A stretch of DNA of 64,000 nt from NCBI GenBank assembly GCA_948623715.1, contig CAPHDI010000001.1:159251-223250 (forward strand). The letters run 5' to 3'. The notes under the pieces are model-generated. The model was given only the letters and a program-made list of their open reading frames with translations, searched no databases and was not told the origin of the DNA. The position numbers and the translations under genes are program-made. This document shows, one piece after another, positions 18,564 through 27,685 of this stretch. This DNA comes from an uncultured Candidatus Saccharibacteria bacterium (GTDB lineage: Bacteria; Patescibacteriota; Saccharimonadia; Saccharimonadales; Saccharimonadaceae). The first letter of the stretch is position 1, and every line of letters starts with the position of its first letter.

Positions 18564-19610
18564 TTATCTACTCGCCTTGACTTTTGCAAGATGCTCTCGC
18601 GCCTTTACAGTTACCGATCGCCCCCTCGGCGTCCGCTCAATTAACCCTAACTGCAGCATGTATGGCTCGTAATAATCTTCAATCGTTGCCGCTTCGTCGC
18701 CGGTCAACGCCGCGATCGTCGTCAGTCCTACTGGCCGGTCGCCATAATTTTCCAGCATCAACTCCAGCATGTTCCGATCCGCTGGATCCAGTCCTAGATC
18801 ATCAATTTCCATCAAATCCATCGCCCCCTGCGCCAGTTCCTCGTCAATGTAGCCATTTCCATGCACTTCTGCATAATCTCGTACCCGCTTCGTCAACCGG
18901 TTTGCAATTCGCGGCGTCAGTCGTGATCGTGTTGACAGTAGTGAAGTTGCCTCCGGAGAAATCTCCGTACCGAGAATTCCTGCCGTCCGTGCGATAATCC
19001 GTTCAATCTCCGGTAACTTATAATACTCTAGTCGATGTACTAATCCGAATCGATCTCTCAGCGGTCCCGCCAGGGAACCAGTCCGCGTCGTCGCCCCCAC
19101 CACCGTAAACTTCGGCAAATCTAGTCGCACCGACCTCGCCGCTGGCCCCTTTCCGATCACAATATCTAGCTTGTAGTCTTCCATCGCTGAGTACAATACT
19201 TCCTCGACTGCGCGTTTCAGTCGGTGGATCTCATCAATAAACAACACGTCCCCCGGTTGCAAATTCGTCAAGATCGAAGCTAAATCCCCCGCCCGTTCAA
19301 TCGCCGGACCACTTGTAATCCTCATGCTCGCCCCTAGCTCATGCGCGATAATATTCGCCATCGTTGTCTTCCCGAGTCCTGGCGGACCATATAGTAATAC
19401 ATGATCAAGTGTTGTCCCGTCATCACGTTTCTTTACTGCATCGATTGCAAGCTTGAGATTATTTTTCAGCCGTTCCTGCCCGATATAATCCGCAAATGAG
19501 AGTGGGCGTAGAGTTATTTCTTCAGCCTGTTCTACTGGATCATTATCATTCACAGCCGTATCTAGAACTCGTCGTGGTTTTTCGGCATCTATACTTCTCT
19601 CAATTCCCAT
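18564..19610 (-). CDS. ruvB: Holliday junction branch migration DNA helicase RuvB
   Basis: 348 residues, usual length. Walker A GPPGLGKT (75-82), Walker B LFIDEIHRL (about 124-131), sensor region GATTRTGSLAGPLRDRFG, and the C-terminal winged helix with TPRGRSVT. It drives branch migration with RuvA during recombinational repair. The promoter is leaderless (TATAAT 7 bases before the ATG) and faces the agmatine operon divergently with 54 bases between the two start codons. Confidence 0.97.
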   Translation of the reverse strand: MGIERSIDAEKPRRVLDTAVNDNDPVEQAEEITLRPLSFADYIGQERLKNNLKLAIDAVKKRDDGTTLDHVLLYGPPGLGKTTMANIIAHELGASMRITSGPAIERAGDLASILTNLQPGDVLFIDEIHRLKRAVEEVLYSAMEDYKLDIVIGKGPAARSVRLDLPKFTVVGATTRTGSLAGPLRDRFGLVHRLEYYKLPEIERIIARTAGILGTEISPEATSLLSTRSRLTPRIANRLTKRVRDYAEVHGNGYIDEELAQGAMDLMEIDDLGLDPADRNMLELMLENYGDRPVGLTTIAALTGDEAATIEDYYEPYMLQLGLIERTPRGRSVTVKAREHLAKVKASR

Positions 19611-19617
19611 AGTATAT

Positions 19618-19658
19618 ATTATAACACTGTTGTATTTTTTACGAAAATTTTATATAAT
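19618..19658. promoter_or_regulatory. Divergent leaderless promoters ruvB / aguB
   Basis: TATAAT for ruvB (minus) at 19618-19623 and for aguB (plus) at 19653-19658, each 6-7 bases from its ATG. Only 54 bases separate the two start codons. Confidence 0.7.
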
Positions 19659-19664
19659 AAGCTT

Positions 19665-20696
19665 ATGTATAATCCATATGAACTAGATCATAAAACACCA
19701 ACACGCAAAGATTATCTTGATACTACAGACTTTGACCAGTCCGAAATGCTCGACATGATTAAAGTTTCTACTACGGTCCGTAGTTACATTAAATCCGGTG
19801 GCACACTAGAGACTCTTTATCATCAGAATCTCGCCATGATTTTCGAGCAGAAGTCTACCCGCACGCGCGTCTCCTTTGAAGTTGCTATGGAACAGCTTGG
19901 TGGCCATGCTCTTAATCTCGCCCCCGGTGCGATCCAGCTCGGCGCTCACGAGACTATCGGCGATACCGCGAAAGTTTTGAGCCGTATGGTCAATATGATC
20001 ATGGCTCGCGTCGATCGCCGCGAGAGTATTGTCGAGCTTGCCGAGAAATCTACCGTACCGGTCATTAACGGTATGTCCGATTATAATCATCCTACTCAGG
20101 AGCTCGGTGATATTATTACTATCTTTGACCATCTCCCTAAGAATAAGCCTCTAAACCAAGTTAAAGTCGTCTTCGTCGGTGACTGCACTCAGGTCTGTGC
20201 TTCGCTTATGATGATTACCACGAAGATGGGTATGGATTTCGTGCAATACGCCCCTCCTTCGAAATGGCTCAACGACGATTATCTGAAGCTTGGTCGCGAG
20301 AATGTTCAGATGTACGGTGGTAGTGTGCATGTTTCTGACAATCCCGAAGTCTTGCAAGGTGCTGACTTTATCTACACTGACGTTTGGTACGGTCTCTACG
20401 ATAAGGAAACCCCAAAAGAGGTCTATATGCGTGAATTCTATCCGAAGTACCAGGTCAACGACGAAATGCTTGCCGCTACTGGTAATCCCGAGGTTAAATT
20501 TATGCATTGTCTTCCAGCTATGCGCGGTGAAGAAGTGACCGATAGTGTTATGGATGGACCAGCCTCAATTTGTTGGGATCAGGCCGAGAATCGCCTTACT
20601 GCTCAACGTGGTTTAGTATTGTATTTTGGTGGCGTAGCGCAGGATGCGCTCGATACGATTAAACGGCATAAGGAGGAAAACAATGCCAAAAAATAA
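19665..20696 (+). CDS. aguB: Putrescine carbamoyltransferase
   Basis: 343 residues. Member of the aspartate/ornithine carbamoyltransferase family with the carbamoyl-phosphate site STRTR (64-68), HPTQ (142-145) and the substrate loop HCLP (281-284). The stretches NGMSDYNHPTQELGD and FMHCLPAMRGEEVTD match, from memory, putrescine rather than ornithine transcarbamylases. It phosphorolyses N-carbamoylputrescine to putrescine and carbamoyl phosphate. Operon order aguB-aguD-aguA is the one known from enterococcal agmatine deiminase clusters, which strongly supports the specificity. The promoter is leaderless. Ornithine carbamoyltransferase is the alternative. Confidence 0.88.
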   Translation: MYNPYELDHKTPTRKDYLDTTDFDQSEMLDMIKVSTTVRSYIKSGGTLETLYHQNLAMIFEQKSTRTRVSFEVAMEQLGGHALNLAPGAIQLGAHETIGDTAKVLSRMVNMIMARVDRRESIVELAEKSTVPVINGMSDYNHPTQELGDIITIFDHLPKNKPLNQVKVVFVGDCTQVCASLMMITTKMGMDFVQYAPPSKWLNDDYLKLGRENVQMYGGSVHVSDNPEVLQGADFIYTDVWYGLYDKETPKEVYMREFYPKYQVNDEMLAATGNPEVKFMHCLPAMRGEEVTDSVMDGPASICWDQAENRLTAQRGLVLYFGGVAQDALDTIKRHKEENNAKK

Positions 20697-22152
20697 ACAA
20701 AAACATAAGTTTCGGCTGTTTAGCGCCGTACTCGCAACAGTCTGTATCATCTTGGTAGGTGATGCCGTTGCGCCGACCGCTTCGATCGGTAATTCTCAGT
20801 ACATCTGGTGGATCATCATGCTGATCGGCTTTTTCGTACCTTACGGTTTGATTTCTGCTGAACTCGGTACGCAATACCCTTCCGAAGGTGGTATGTACAC
20901 CTGGGTGAAAAAGGCCTTCGGCCCAAAGTGGGCTGGCCGTGTCGCTTGGTATTACTGGGTGAATTACCCGCTCTGGGTTGCCTCTCTCGCCGACCTTGTC
21001 ACGACCTATCTCTTACAGATGATGGGTGTCGAAATGACCTGGCCACTCATCCTTGCGATTCAGATCGCCTACATTGTACTCGTCAGCGTGCTTGGTGTTT
21101 TACGCATTTCCCAGAGCGCTTGGCTGTCGAATCTCGGTGCAATTTGTAAGTTTATCTTCATGGCCGGTATCGGTGCACTTGGTATTTATGTCCTCGTTAC
21201 GCAAGGCAGTGCTAACCCGATTACCTCCTTCACTGATCTTCTTCCGATGGTTGGCGCCGACGGCAAATTTGACTTTACTGGTCTTGGCTTCGTCGCACTT
21301 ATTATCTTTAATATGCTCGGCTTCGAAGTTGTCTCGACTTTCAGTGACGATATGGACAATCCGAAGAAGGAAATTCCAAAAGCTGTCATCGTTGGCGGTA
21401 TCTTGATTGCCGTCTTCTACTTGCTCGCTTCCTTTGGTATCGGTGTCGCCATTCCTCTCGAAGAGATTAGTACTGATTCTGGTCTCCTCGATAGTTATAA
21501 TATTCTCCTTACCACCGTCGGTTTCTCAGCTGCCGCGATTAAAGCTATCACTGTCGTCATCGGCGGCATGTTTATCTACACTCTCGTTGCTAATATTTCT
21601 TCCTGGAACTTTGGTGTCAACTCCGTCATTGCCTATGCAGCCGAAGATGGTACTTTCCCGAAATCTTGGGCGAAGCGTAATAAAAACGGCGTGCCTTACG
21701 TTGTCTCAATTTGGACTGGTGTTGTCGGTGCGATTATCGCCATCGCCGGTATCATTGTCGCACAATTCGTCCCAGACTTATCAAATCTATTCTGGACATT
21801 CTTCTCACTCAGCCTAGTCACTTTACTCCTTTCCTATCTCCCGATGTTCATGGCCTTCCTCAAACTCCATAAGCAGGGCCCTGCCGTTAAGAAAGGTTAC
21901 TGGATCAATGGTGGCAAGATTAAAATCACTCTCTTTGGGATTGTTCCGTTCCTGCTTATTCTTGTCGCCCTCTTCTTTACTCTCTTCCCAGAATTTAATC
22001 TCGAAATGTTTGAATACAACTGGCCGCTTATTGTCGGTGCCGCGATCGCTATCATTATCGGTGAGATCATGGTCTTCAATATGTCTCGCAAGCAAAAACA
22101 AATTAAAACCCGCAAAACTACTAAGCGCGTCCGCGCTCGCAGTACGCGTTAA
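20683..22152 (+). CDS. aguD: Agmatine/putrescine antiporter (APC family)
   Basis: 489 residues with about 12 hydrophobic helices, typical of APC-superfamily amino-acid/polyamine exchangers; the tail is very basic (about 470-489). The ATG at 20683 has AAGGAGG 5 bases upstream and overlaps the aguB stop by 14 bases. Specificity is read from the neighbours: between the carbamoyltransferase and agmatine deiminase it should import agmatine in exchange for putrescine. An arginine/ornithine-type exchanger is the alternative. Confidence 0.82.
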   Translation: MPKNKQKHKFRLFSAVLATVCIILVGDAVAPTASIGNSQYIWWIIMLIGFFVPYGLISAELGTQYPSEGGMYTWVKKAFGPKWAGRVAWYYWVNYPLWVASLADLVTTYLLQMMGVEMTWPLILAIQIAYIVLVSVLGVLRISQSAWLSNLGAICKFIFMAGIGALGIYVLVTQGSANPITSFTDLLPMVGADGKFDFTGLGFVALIIFNMLGFEVVSTFSDDMDNPKKEIPKAVIVGGILIAVFYLLASFGIGVAIPLEEISTDSGLLDSYNILLTTVGFSAAAIKAITVVIGGMFIYTLVANISSWNFGVNSVIAYAAEDGTFPKSWAKRNKNGVPYVVSIWTGVVGAIIAIAGIIVAQFVPDLSNLFWTFFSLSLVTLLLSYLPMFMAFLKLHKQGPAVKKGYWINGGKIKITLFGIVPFLLILVALFFTLFPEFNLEMFEYNWPLIVGAAIAIIIGEIMVFNMSRKQKQIKTRKTTKRVRARSTR

Positions 22153-22173
22153 GTCATAAGGAGATAGTCGTAA

Positions 22174-23271
22174 ATGAGAATTGATAATCACACCCCGAAG
22201 CAAGACGGCTTCTATATGCCCTCCGAGCTTTCCGAACATCGCTGCACTTATATTCTATGGCCTGAACGTGGCGATAACTGGCGCCACAATGCCGAAAAGG
22301 CCGAACATGTTTTTACCGAAGTCGCCCGCACTATTGCGAAGTATGAGCCGGTCGTCCTCTGCGTTAGTCCGCGTGAGTATCCCGTCGCTCTAAATCTTAA
22401 CCTTCCAAACGTCCAAGTTGTCGAAATGACTAGTAACGACTCCTGGATCCGTGATTGCGGTGCCACCTTCGTTATCAATGGCCGTGGCAATATGCGCGCC
22501 GTTGACTGGAGCTTTAACGCTTGGGGTGGTCTCGTTAATGGTCTTTATTTCCCCTGGGATCAAGACGATCTCGTTGCCGCGAAGATGTGTGCTATCGAGG
22601 CTGTCAACCGTTACCGTTTGAGTGACTTCGTCCTTGAAGGTGGCTCGATCCATAGTGACGGTGAGGGCACTATTCTTACTACTGAAGAATGTCTCCTCGA
22701 TCCGGGGCGCAATCCTGACATGACGAAAGAAGAAATCGAAGAAAAGTTGAAAGAATATCTCGGCGCCGAGAAAGTCCTCTGGCTTCCGAAGGGAATCTAC
22801 ATGGACGAAGATACTAATGGCCATGTCGACAATATCTGTCAATTCGTCGCTCCAGGTAAAGTTGTTCTCGCTTGGGAAGATAACGAAGAAGATCCGCAAT
22901 ATGAACGTTCGAAAGCCGCTCTCGATTATCTCGAAAGTGAGACCGACGCCAAAGGTCGCAAGATCGAAGTTGTGAAGATTCATGTTCCGAATCCGATCCT
23001 CATCACGAAAGAAGAATCTAGTGGCGTCGACATCGTTGAGGGTACTTTCCCACGTAATGAGGGTGATCGCCTTCCTGCCAGTTATGTTAATTATTACAAC
23101 TGTAACGGCGCTATTATCTTGCCGGTCTTCAACGATCCGCACGACGAAGAGGCGATCAAAACTCTGCAGGAACTTTTCCCGAATAAAAAAGTTGAGCCAA
23201 TTTACGCTCGCGAAATCTTACTCGGTGGCGGTAATATTCACTGTATTACTCAGCAAGTGCCAAAACCATAA
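22174..23271 (+). CDS. aguA: Agmatine deiminase
   Basis: 365 residues, normal length. Hydrolyses agmatine to N-carbamoylputrescine and ammonia. Signatures of the guanidino-group-modifying fold: WPERGDNWR near the N-terminus, NDSWIRDCGATFV, the His region GHVDNICQFVAPGKV, and the terminal GGGNIHCITQQ with the catalytic Cys357. Ribosome binding site AAGGAGATAG is close upstream. Last gene of the aguB-aguD-aguA operon and followed at once by a terminator. No carbamate kinase is in the operon, so the enzyme turning carbamoyl phosphate into ATP must be encoded elsewhere. Confidence 0.95.
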   Translation: MRIDNHTPKQDGFYMPSELSEHRCTYILWPERGDNWRHNAEKAEHVFTEVARTIAKYEPVVLCVSPREYPVALNLNLPNVQVVEMTSNDSWIRDCGATFVINGRGNMRAVDWSFNAWGGLVNGLYFPWDQDDLVAAKMCAIEAVNRYRLSDFVLEGGSIHSDGEGTILTTEECLLDPGRNPDMTKEEIEEKLKEYLGAEKVLWLPKGIYMDEDTNGHVDNICQFVAPGKVVLAWEDNEEDPQYERSKAALDYLESETDAKGRKIEVVKIHVPNPILITKEESSGVDIVEGTFPRNEGDRLPASYVNYYNCNGAIILPVFNDPHDEEAIKTLQELFPNKKVEPIYAREILLGGGNIHCITQQVPKP

Positions 23272-23276
23272 TTGAC

Positions 23277-23308
23277 AAAAGTTACGCCCGGAAGGACGTA
23301 ACTTTTTT
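23277..23308 (+). terminator. Terminator of the agmatine operon
   Basis: AAAAGTTACG pairs with CGTAACTTTT around a 10-base loop and runs into TTTTTT. Confidence 0.9.
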
Positions 23309-23321
23309 ATCCCGTTTATGC

Positions 23322-23333
23322 TATAATAGTTAC
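23322..23333 (+). promoter_or_regulatory. Leaderless promoter of gpmI
   Basis: TGCTATAAT with TATAAT at 23322-23327, 6 bases before the ATG at 23334. Confidence 0.8.
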
Positions 23334-25175
23334 ATGCAAAAGTTACATTATAACGGCCCTGTAGTTTTAGTAGTAATGGACGGTGTCGGCCTCTCGTCGA
23401 AACGCAGTGGCAATGCCGTGCGTCAGGCTCATACTGAGTTTCTCGATAATGTCATGCTGAAATATCTTAATATTCCTCTCGCCGCCTCTGGCGAAGCTGT
23501 CGGCATTATGCCCGGTCAGATGGGGAATTCTGAGGTCGGTCATAACGCTCTCGGTTCTGGTCAGATTATCAAGCAAGGTGTTGCTCAGATCGAAGAAGCC
23601 TTTGCTACCGGCGACATCTGGACCTCAAAGGCTTGGCAGGGTGCTATGAAATTCTTGAAAAACCATGAAAAAGTCCATCCCACTCTTCACTTTGCCGGTA
23701 TTTTTTCCGATGGTGGCGTCCATAGCGACATTCGCCACCTCGAGAAGATGATTCAACAAGCTTACGACGAGGGTGTGCGCAAGATCCGTATTCACTGCGT
23801 CTTCGATGGACGCGATGTCTCTCCACAATCTGAGCCGAAATATATTGAACGTATTGAGAATTTCTGCAAAAAATTCCCCGATGCTGATTTTCGTATCGCT
23901 TCTGGCGCCGGTCGTATGGTTGCTACTGCTGATCGCTACGAAAGCGACTGGGGTATGGTGAAGCGCGGCTGGGATATGATGGTTCACGGTAAGGCTCCGC
24001 GTCAGTTTAAGCACGCTTCCGAAGCCATCCGCACTCTTCGCCAGGAAAACCCCGGGCTTCAAGATCAATATCTTCCAGCTTTTGTTATCGTCGAAGATCT
24101 TGCTGCTCGCTCTGCCCTTGCTTCCCGTGCGATCATGGCTCGTGCTACCGCCAGCGATAAATCCGGTCGCAAACCCGTCCCGATCGGCAAGGTCCAGGAT
24201 GGCGACGCCTTCATCTATTATGACTTTCGTGCCGATCGTGCTATTGAGATCGCTCAGGCTTTCACTGAGAAGAACTTCGACAAATTTGATCGTAGTAAAT
24301 CTAATGCAAAAGTCTCCCGTGCGAAAACCGCCGAAGCGAAAGTCGAAGACGGCAAACTTTCCATCAAGGGTAAAACTTCCGCAAAATTTCCTCATGACGA
24401 TAAACAAACTTCTACGAAAGCTTCCCAAAGCGGTGCCGCCAAAAATCGCGATACCGAAAAAGCTCCGACTAACTGGCTCCCTGACATTTATTTCGCTGGC
24501 CTTACTGAATATAACTCCGATAAACATATCCCGAAGAATATTCTCGTCCCGCCCGTAAAGATCGAAGAACCTCTGAATGTTTTCCTGGGTCAAAACAAGA
24601 TTTCTCAAATGGCTATTTCCGAAACGGTTAAATTCGGTCATATTACTTACTATTTCAACGGCAATAGCTACAAACGTATGCCACGCGAAGGCCAGGTCGA
24701 GATCGTTTCCGATACTCAGCCATTCAATACTCGTCCCTGGATGAAGTCCGCCGAGATTACCGACGCTGCCCTACTCGCGCTCGATAGGTTTAAGTTTATC
24801 CGTCTGAATTATCCTGGTGGCGACATGGTTGGTCACTTTGCTGATCTTGAAGCCACTATCACTGCTATGGAGGCAATCGACATCCAGCTCGCTCGCCTCG
24901 CTGCGAAGGTGGATCAACTTGGCGGCATGATAATTATCACTGCCGACCATGGTAATGCCGAAGAACTCCTCGACTCAAGGGGCGAACCGAAGACTGCTCA
25001 TACTACGAATCCTGTTCCTTGTATTTTCTATGACAATACGAAAAACGCTAAGTTATATAAGAGTGCCAGCCTTAAGAAACCCGGGCTTACGAACGTTGCC
25101 GCAACTATCGCGACCCTTCTTGGCCTTCCTGACTATCCTGCCACCTGGCAGAAGCCTCTCATTAAGCTAAAATAA
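23334..25175 (+). CDS. gpmI: 2,3-bisphosphoglycerate-independent phosphoglycerate mutase
   Basis: 613 residues, about 100 longer than usual. Interconverts 3- and 2-phosphoglycerate in lower glycolysis. Metal ligand Asp16 (VMDGVG), the phosphoserine loop GNSEVGH with Ser66, HCVFDGRD (154-161), ASGAGRMVATADRYESDW, YDFRADR (296-302), and the C-terminal ADHGNAE and AHTTNPVPCIFYD are all present. The extra length is two insertions: about 259-285, and a low-complexity Lys/Ser/Ala-rich stretch at about 318-380. Both look surface-exposed and lie outside the catalytic motifs, so the enzyme should be active. Confidence 0.95.
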   Translation: MQKLHYNGPVVLVVMDGVGLSSKRSGNAVRQAHTEFLDNVMLKYLNIPLAASGEAVGIMPGQMGNSEVGHNALGSGQIIKQGVAQIEEAFATGDIWTSKAWQGAMKFLKNHEKVHPTLHFAGIFSDGGVHSDIRHLEKMIQQAYDEGVRKIRIHCVFDGRDVSPQSEPKYIERIENFCKKFPDADFRIASGAGRMVATADRYESDWGMVKRGWDMMVHGKAPRQFKHASEAIRTLRQENPGLQDQYLPAFVIVEDLAARSALASRAIMARATASDKSGRKPVPIGKVQDGDAFIYYDFRADRAIEIAQAFTEKNFDKFDRSKSNAKVSRAKTAEAKVEDGKLSIKGKTSAKFPHDDKQTSTKASQSGAAKNRDTEKAPTNWLPDIYFAGLTEYNSDKHIPKNILVPPVKIEEPLNVFLGQNKISQMAISETVKFGHITYYFNGNSYKRMPREGQVEIVSDTQPFNTRPWMKSAEITDAALLALDRFKFIRLNYPGGDMVGHFADLEATITAMEAIDIQLARLAAKVDQLGGMIIITADHGNAEELLDSRGEPKTAHTTNPVPCIFYDNTKNAKLYKSASLKKPGLTNVAATIATLLGLPDYPATWQKPLIKLK

Positions 25176-25182
25176 AACCTTA

Positions 25183-25773
25183 TTAACGTCGCCTCTCATT
25201 GACGAAATCCGGTTCCCTAAATGGATTAATGAAATTCGGCACAAAATCCGTCGGATCAACTTTTGCGACCTTACTTTTTACTTTCTCATGCTCATCCTTG
25301 ATGACTACCTGATAATCGTCCACTTCAATAATCTGTTTTCGCGGTATTACTAGCTGTGGATCGAAAAACGCCTTCATTGCTGGCCTCTGCACAATCAGTT
25401 GTTGCACGCTCCACCCTCCTGCTTCAATCGTAAAATCAGCAACTTTTCCAATCTTTTCTTTCTTCCGCGTCACAACTTTCAGACCTACTAGATCAAAATT
25501 CAGCTCTAAAACTTTTTTAATCTTTATAACATCAGCCTCATCTACGAATTCGTCAATCGAATCAATAATCATCCCCATTCGCGAAAACTCTCGCACGCTC
25601 TCAATCGGCAAAATATCGCCCACGTCGTCCTGAATCATTTTGCCTTCCACTCGGAAACCAATGATACTCAGGCTATTTGGATCAATAATTACTTCCGTCA
25701 CGCGCGCGATTTCGCCACCGATATGTAGACTCAGAATTGGATAATCTACCAGCTTTGAACCATTAATCAACAT
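25183..25773 (-). CDS. PRC-barrel domain protein
   Basis: 196 residues with two tandem PRC-barrel-like modules: N-terminal GEIARVTEVIIDPNSLSI and a second at about 95-160 (KKEKIGKVADFTIEAGGWSV). PRC barrels are small beta domains in RimM, photosynthetic reaction centre H and sporulation proteins, and bind partner proteins or RNA. No catalytic motif is visible, so the role is unknown. Its promoter is leaderless (TATAAT 6 bases before the ATG). Confidence 0.72.
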   Translation of the reverse strand: MLINGSKLVDYPILSLHIGGEIARVTEVIIDPNSLSIIGFRVEGKMIQDDVGDILPIESVREFSRMGMIIDSIDEFVDEADVIKIKKVLELNFDLVGLKVVTRKKEKIGKVADFTIEAGGWSVQQLIVQRPAMKAFFDPQLVIPRKQIIEVDDYQVVIKDEHEKVKSKVAKVDPTDFVPNFINPFREPDFVNERRR

Positions 25774-25820
25774 AACTTAATTATAACATAGGAAATTAAG
25801 CTTCGCATAATGATTATAGT

Positions 25821-26612
25821 TTAAAGATCCTCGATACTATCTACTGCTTCAACCACGCTATAATAGTCGAACCCCTGTCTTACAAGATATTGAATCAACT
25901 TTTCACGGTCATACTTTCGGCGTTTTTTCTCGATCATCTTCGCTAGCTCATTTTCATCACTGCGCGCCGAATTTGTCAGGGAATTACGAATTATCATCTC
26001 ACTGATACCTTTCTTTCGTAATTCCTGCTCTAACCTTCGCTTGCTAATTCCTTTTTTAACAAACCGATTTTCGATATAGTATTCCGCGAATCTTTCATCA
26101 TCGACAAACCCTCTCTCAACTAGCCGCTCAATTACTAGGGCAGCTGCCCGATCCTGAATCTCCGGCAACAACTTCTGCTCCTCGCGCTGTCGCTGTCGGT
26201 TTGTCTGACTACGTTTTATTTGTCGTCGCTTGAGATAATCACGTGTTTCCCGCAGTGATCGTGGTCGCATCAGTGCCCATTCTAGCGCTCGCTGATATAG
26301 TTTCCCAAATTCCGACGCCGCCCGTAGCTCCTGTAGTTCATTTTCCGATAACTTCCGGCCAACTTTTACTTTCAGATCGACTACTTGTTTCAGGTCAAGC
26401 GAAAAATCATACTTATCGTTAATGTATATATTAACTCGATTTTGATCTCGCACACCCGATCGAATCTGGGTAACTATGTAAGTCCCCGGCTCGTATTTTT
26501 TTCTGCCCTTCAGGATAGTATCACTTCCGAGGCCCAACCCAACACCGCCGCTCCTCTGCGCGGATTCAAAATCCTCTTGCGACTCGTCGTGTAACCCCTC
26601 TATCTTCAGCAT
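25821..26612 (-). CDS. recX: Regulatory protein RecX
   Basis: 263 residues. Three-helix RecX repeats are recognisable: YQRALEWALMRPRSLRETRDYL, LVERGFVDDERFAEYYI and KKGISKRRLEQELRKKGI. It binds RecA filaments and limits their extension. The start codon overlaps the recA stop by one base (TAATG), so its synthesis is coupled to recA. Compared with typical RecX it has an N-terminal extension of about 60 residues containing a Gly-rich patch. Confidence 0.9.
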   Translation of the reverse strand: MLKIEGLHDESQEDFESAQRSGGVGLGLGSDTILKGRKKYEPGTYIVTQIRSGVRDQNRVNIYINDKYDFSLDLKQVVDLKVKVGRKLSENELQELRAASEFGKLYQRALEWALMRPRSLRETRDYLKRRQIKRSQTNRQRQREEQKLLPEIQDRAAALVIERLVERGFVDDERFAEYYIENRFVKKGISKRRLEQELRKKGISEMIIRNSLTNSARSDENELAKMIEKKRRKYDREKLIQYLVRQGFDYYSVVEAVDSIEDL

Positions 26613-27685
26613 TATTTCTCTTCAGTGGTCTCGGCGTTTGCTTCCTCGATCTTTTCATCTTCCGGATCGATTTTCGCAGCCACTCGCACCTGATGTTCAA
26701 TTTCTGCGAGCAGCGCCGGATCGGATTTCAGCAAATTCTTCGCCGCCTCGCGTCCTTGCGCAATCGTCTCGCCCTTATATTTTAAGAAAGCTCCGGCCTT
26801 GTCGATAATACCTTTCTGCACAGCCAGGTCAAGCACGTCGCCAGTCTTACTAATCCCCTCGTTGTACATAATATCAAATTCCGCCGTCCGGAATGGCGCT
26901 GCGATTTTATTCTTCACGATTTTTACTTTTGTCCGGTTACCAGCAATATCTTCGCCATTTTTGATCTGTCCGATTCTCCGAATATCCATTCGCACCGACG
27001 CATAAAACTTCAACGCGTTACCACCAGTTGTCGTCTCTGAGTTACCAAACATTACGCCGATTTTCATGCGAATCTGGTTAATGAAAATCACTGTCGCCTT
27101 CGACTTAGAAATAATCCCGGTGAGTTTCCGCATTGCCTGCGACATTAACCGTGCTTGTAGCCCCATCTGTGCGTCACCCATATCACCATCGATCTCTGCC
27201 TGTGGCACTAATGCCGCTACCGAGTCGACCACAATCAGATCTACCGCGCCCGATCGCACTAGTGTTTCGCAGATTTCCAATGCCTGCTCGCCATTATCTG
27301 GCTGTGAGATGAATAAGTTGTCCGTATCGACGCCAATCTTCTTCGCATAAGCCGGGTCAAGCGCATGCTCAGCATCGATAAATGCTGCCTGCCCGCCCTG
27401 CTTCTGCATTTCCGAAATTGCATGTAGCGCCAGCGTCGTCTTACCAGAAGATTCTGGCCCGTAGATTTCGATGATCCGCCCCTTCGGATAGCCTCCGCCC
27501 AGCGCAAGGTCTAGCGAAAGCGACCCCGACGGCAACAATTCCACATCAATCTTCTGCGTATCCCCAAGCTTCATAATCGCACCTGTCCCGAATTGCTTCG
27601 TAATCTGCTGAATCGCCAAATCTAGCGCCTGTTTTTTGCCCGCATCCTCACCCGTCATTTCTGGTTTCGTTACTTTTTTCGTCAT
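26612..27685 (-). CDS. recA: Recombinase RecA
   Basis: 357 residues. Walker A GPESSGKT (76-83), Walker B LIVVDSVAAL, loop L1/L2 regions QMGLQARLMSQAMRKL and INQIRMKIGVMFGNSETTTGG. It forms the strand-exchange filament and the SOS co-protease. It is one of the few genes here with a real leader: TGCTATAAT, then about 22 bases with the ribosome binding site AAGGAAGG. No SOS-box-like operator is obvious in that leader. recX follows with coupled translation. Confidence 0.98.
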   Translation of the reverse strand: MTKKVTKPEMTGEDAGKKQALDLAIQQITKQFGTGAIMKLGDTQKIDVELLPSGSLSLDLALGGGYPKGRIIEIYGPESSGKTTLALHAISEMQKQGGQAAFIDAEHALDPAYAKKIGVDTDNLFISQPDNGEQALEICETLVRSGAVDLIVVDSVAALVPQAEIDGDMGDAQMGLQARLMSQAMRKLTGIISKSKATVIFINQIRMKIGVMFGNSETTTGGNALKFYASVRMDIRRIGQIKNGEDIAGNRTKVKIVKNKIAAPFRTAEFDIMYNEGISKTGDVLDLAVQKGIIDKAGAFLKYKGETIAQGREAAKNLLKSDPALLAEIEHQVRVAAKIDPEDEKIEEANAETTEEK

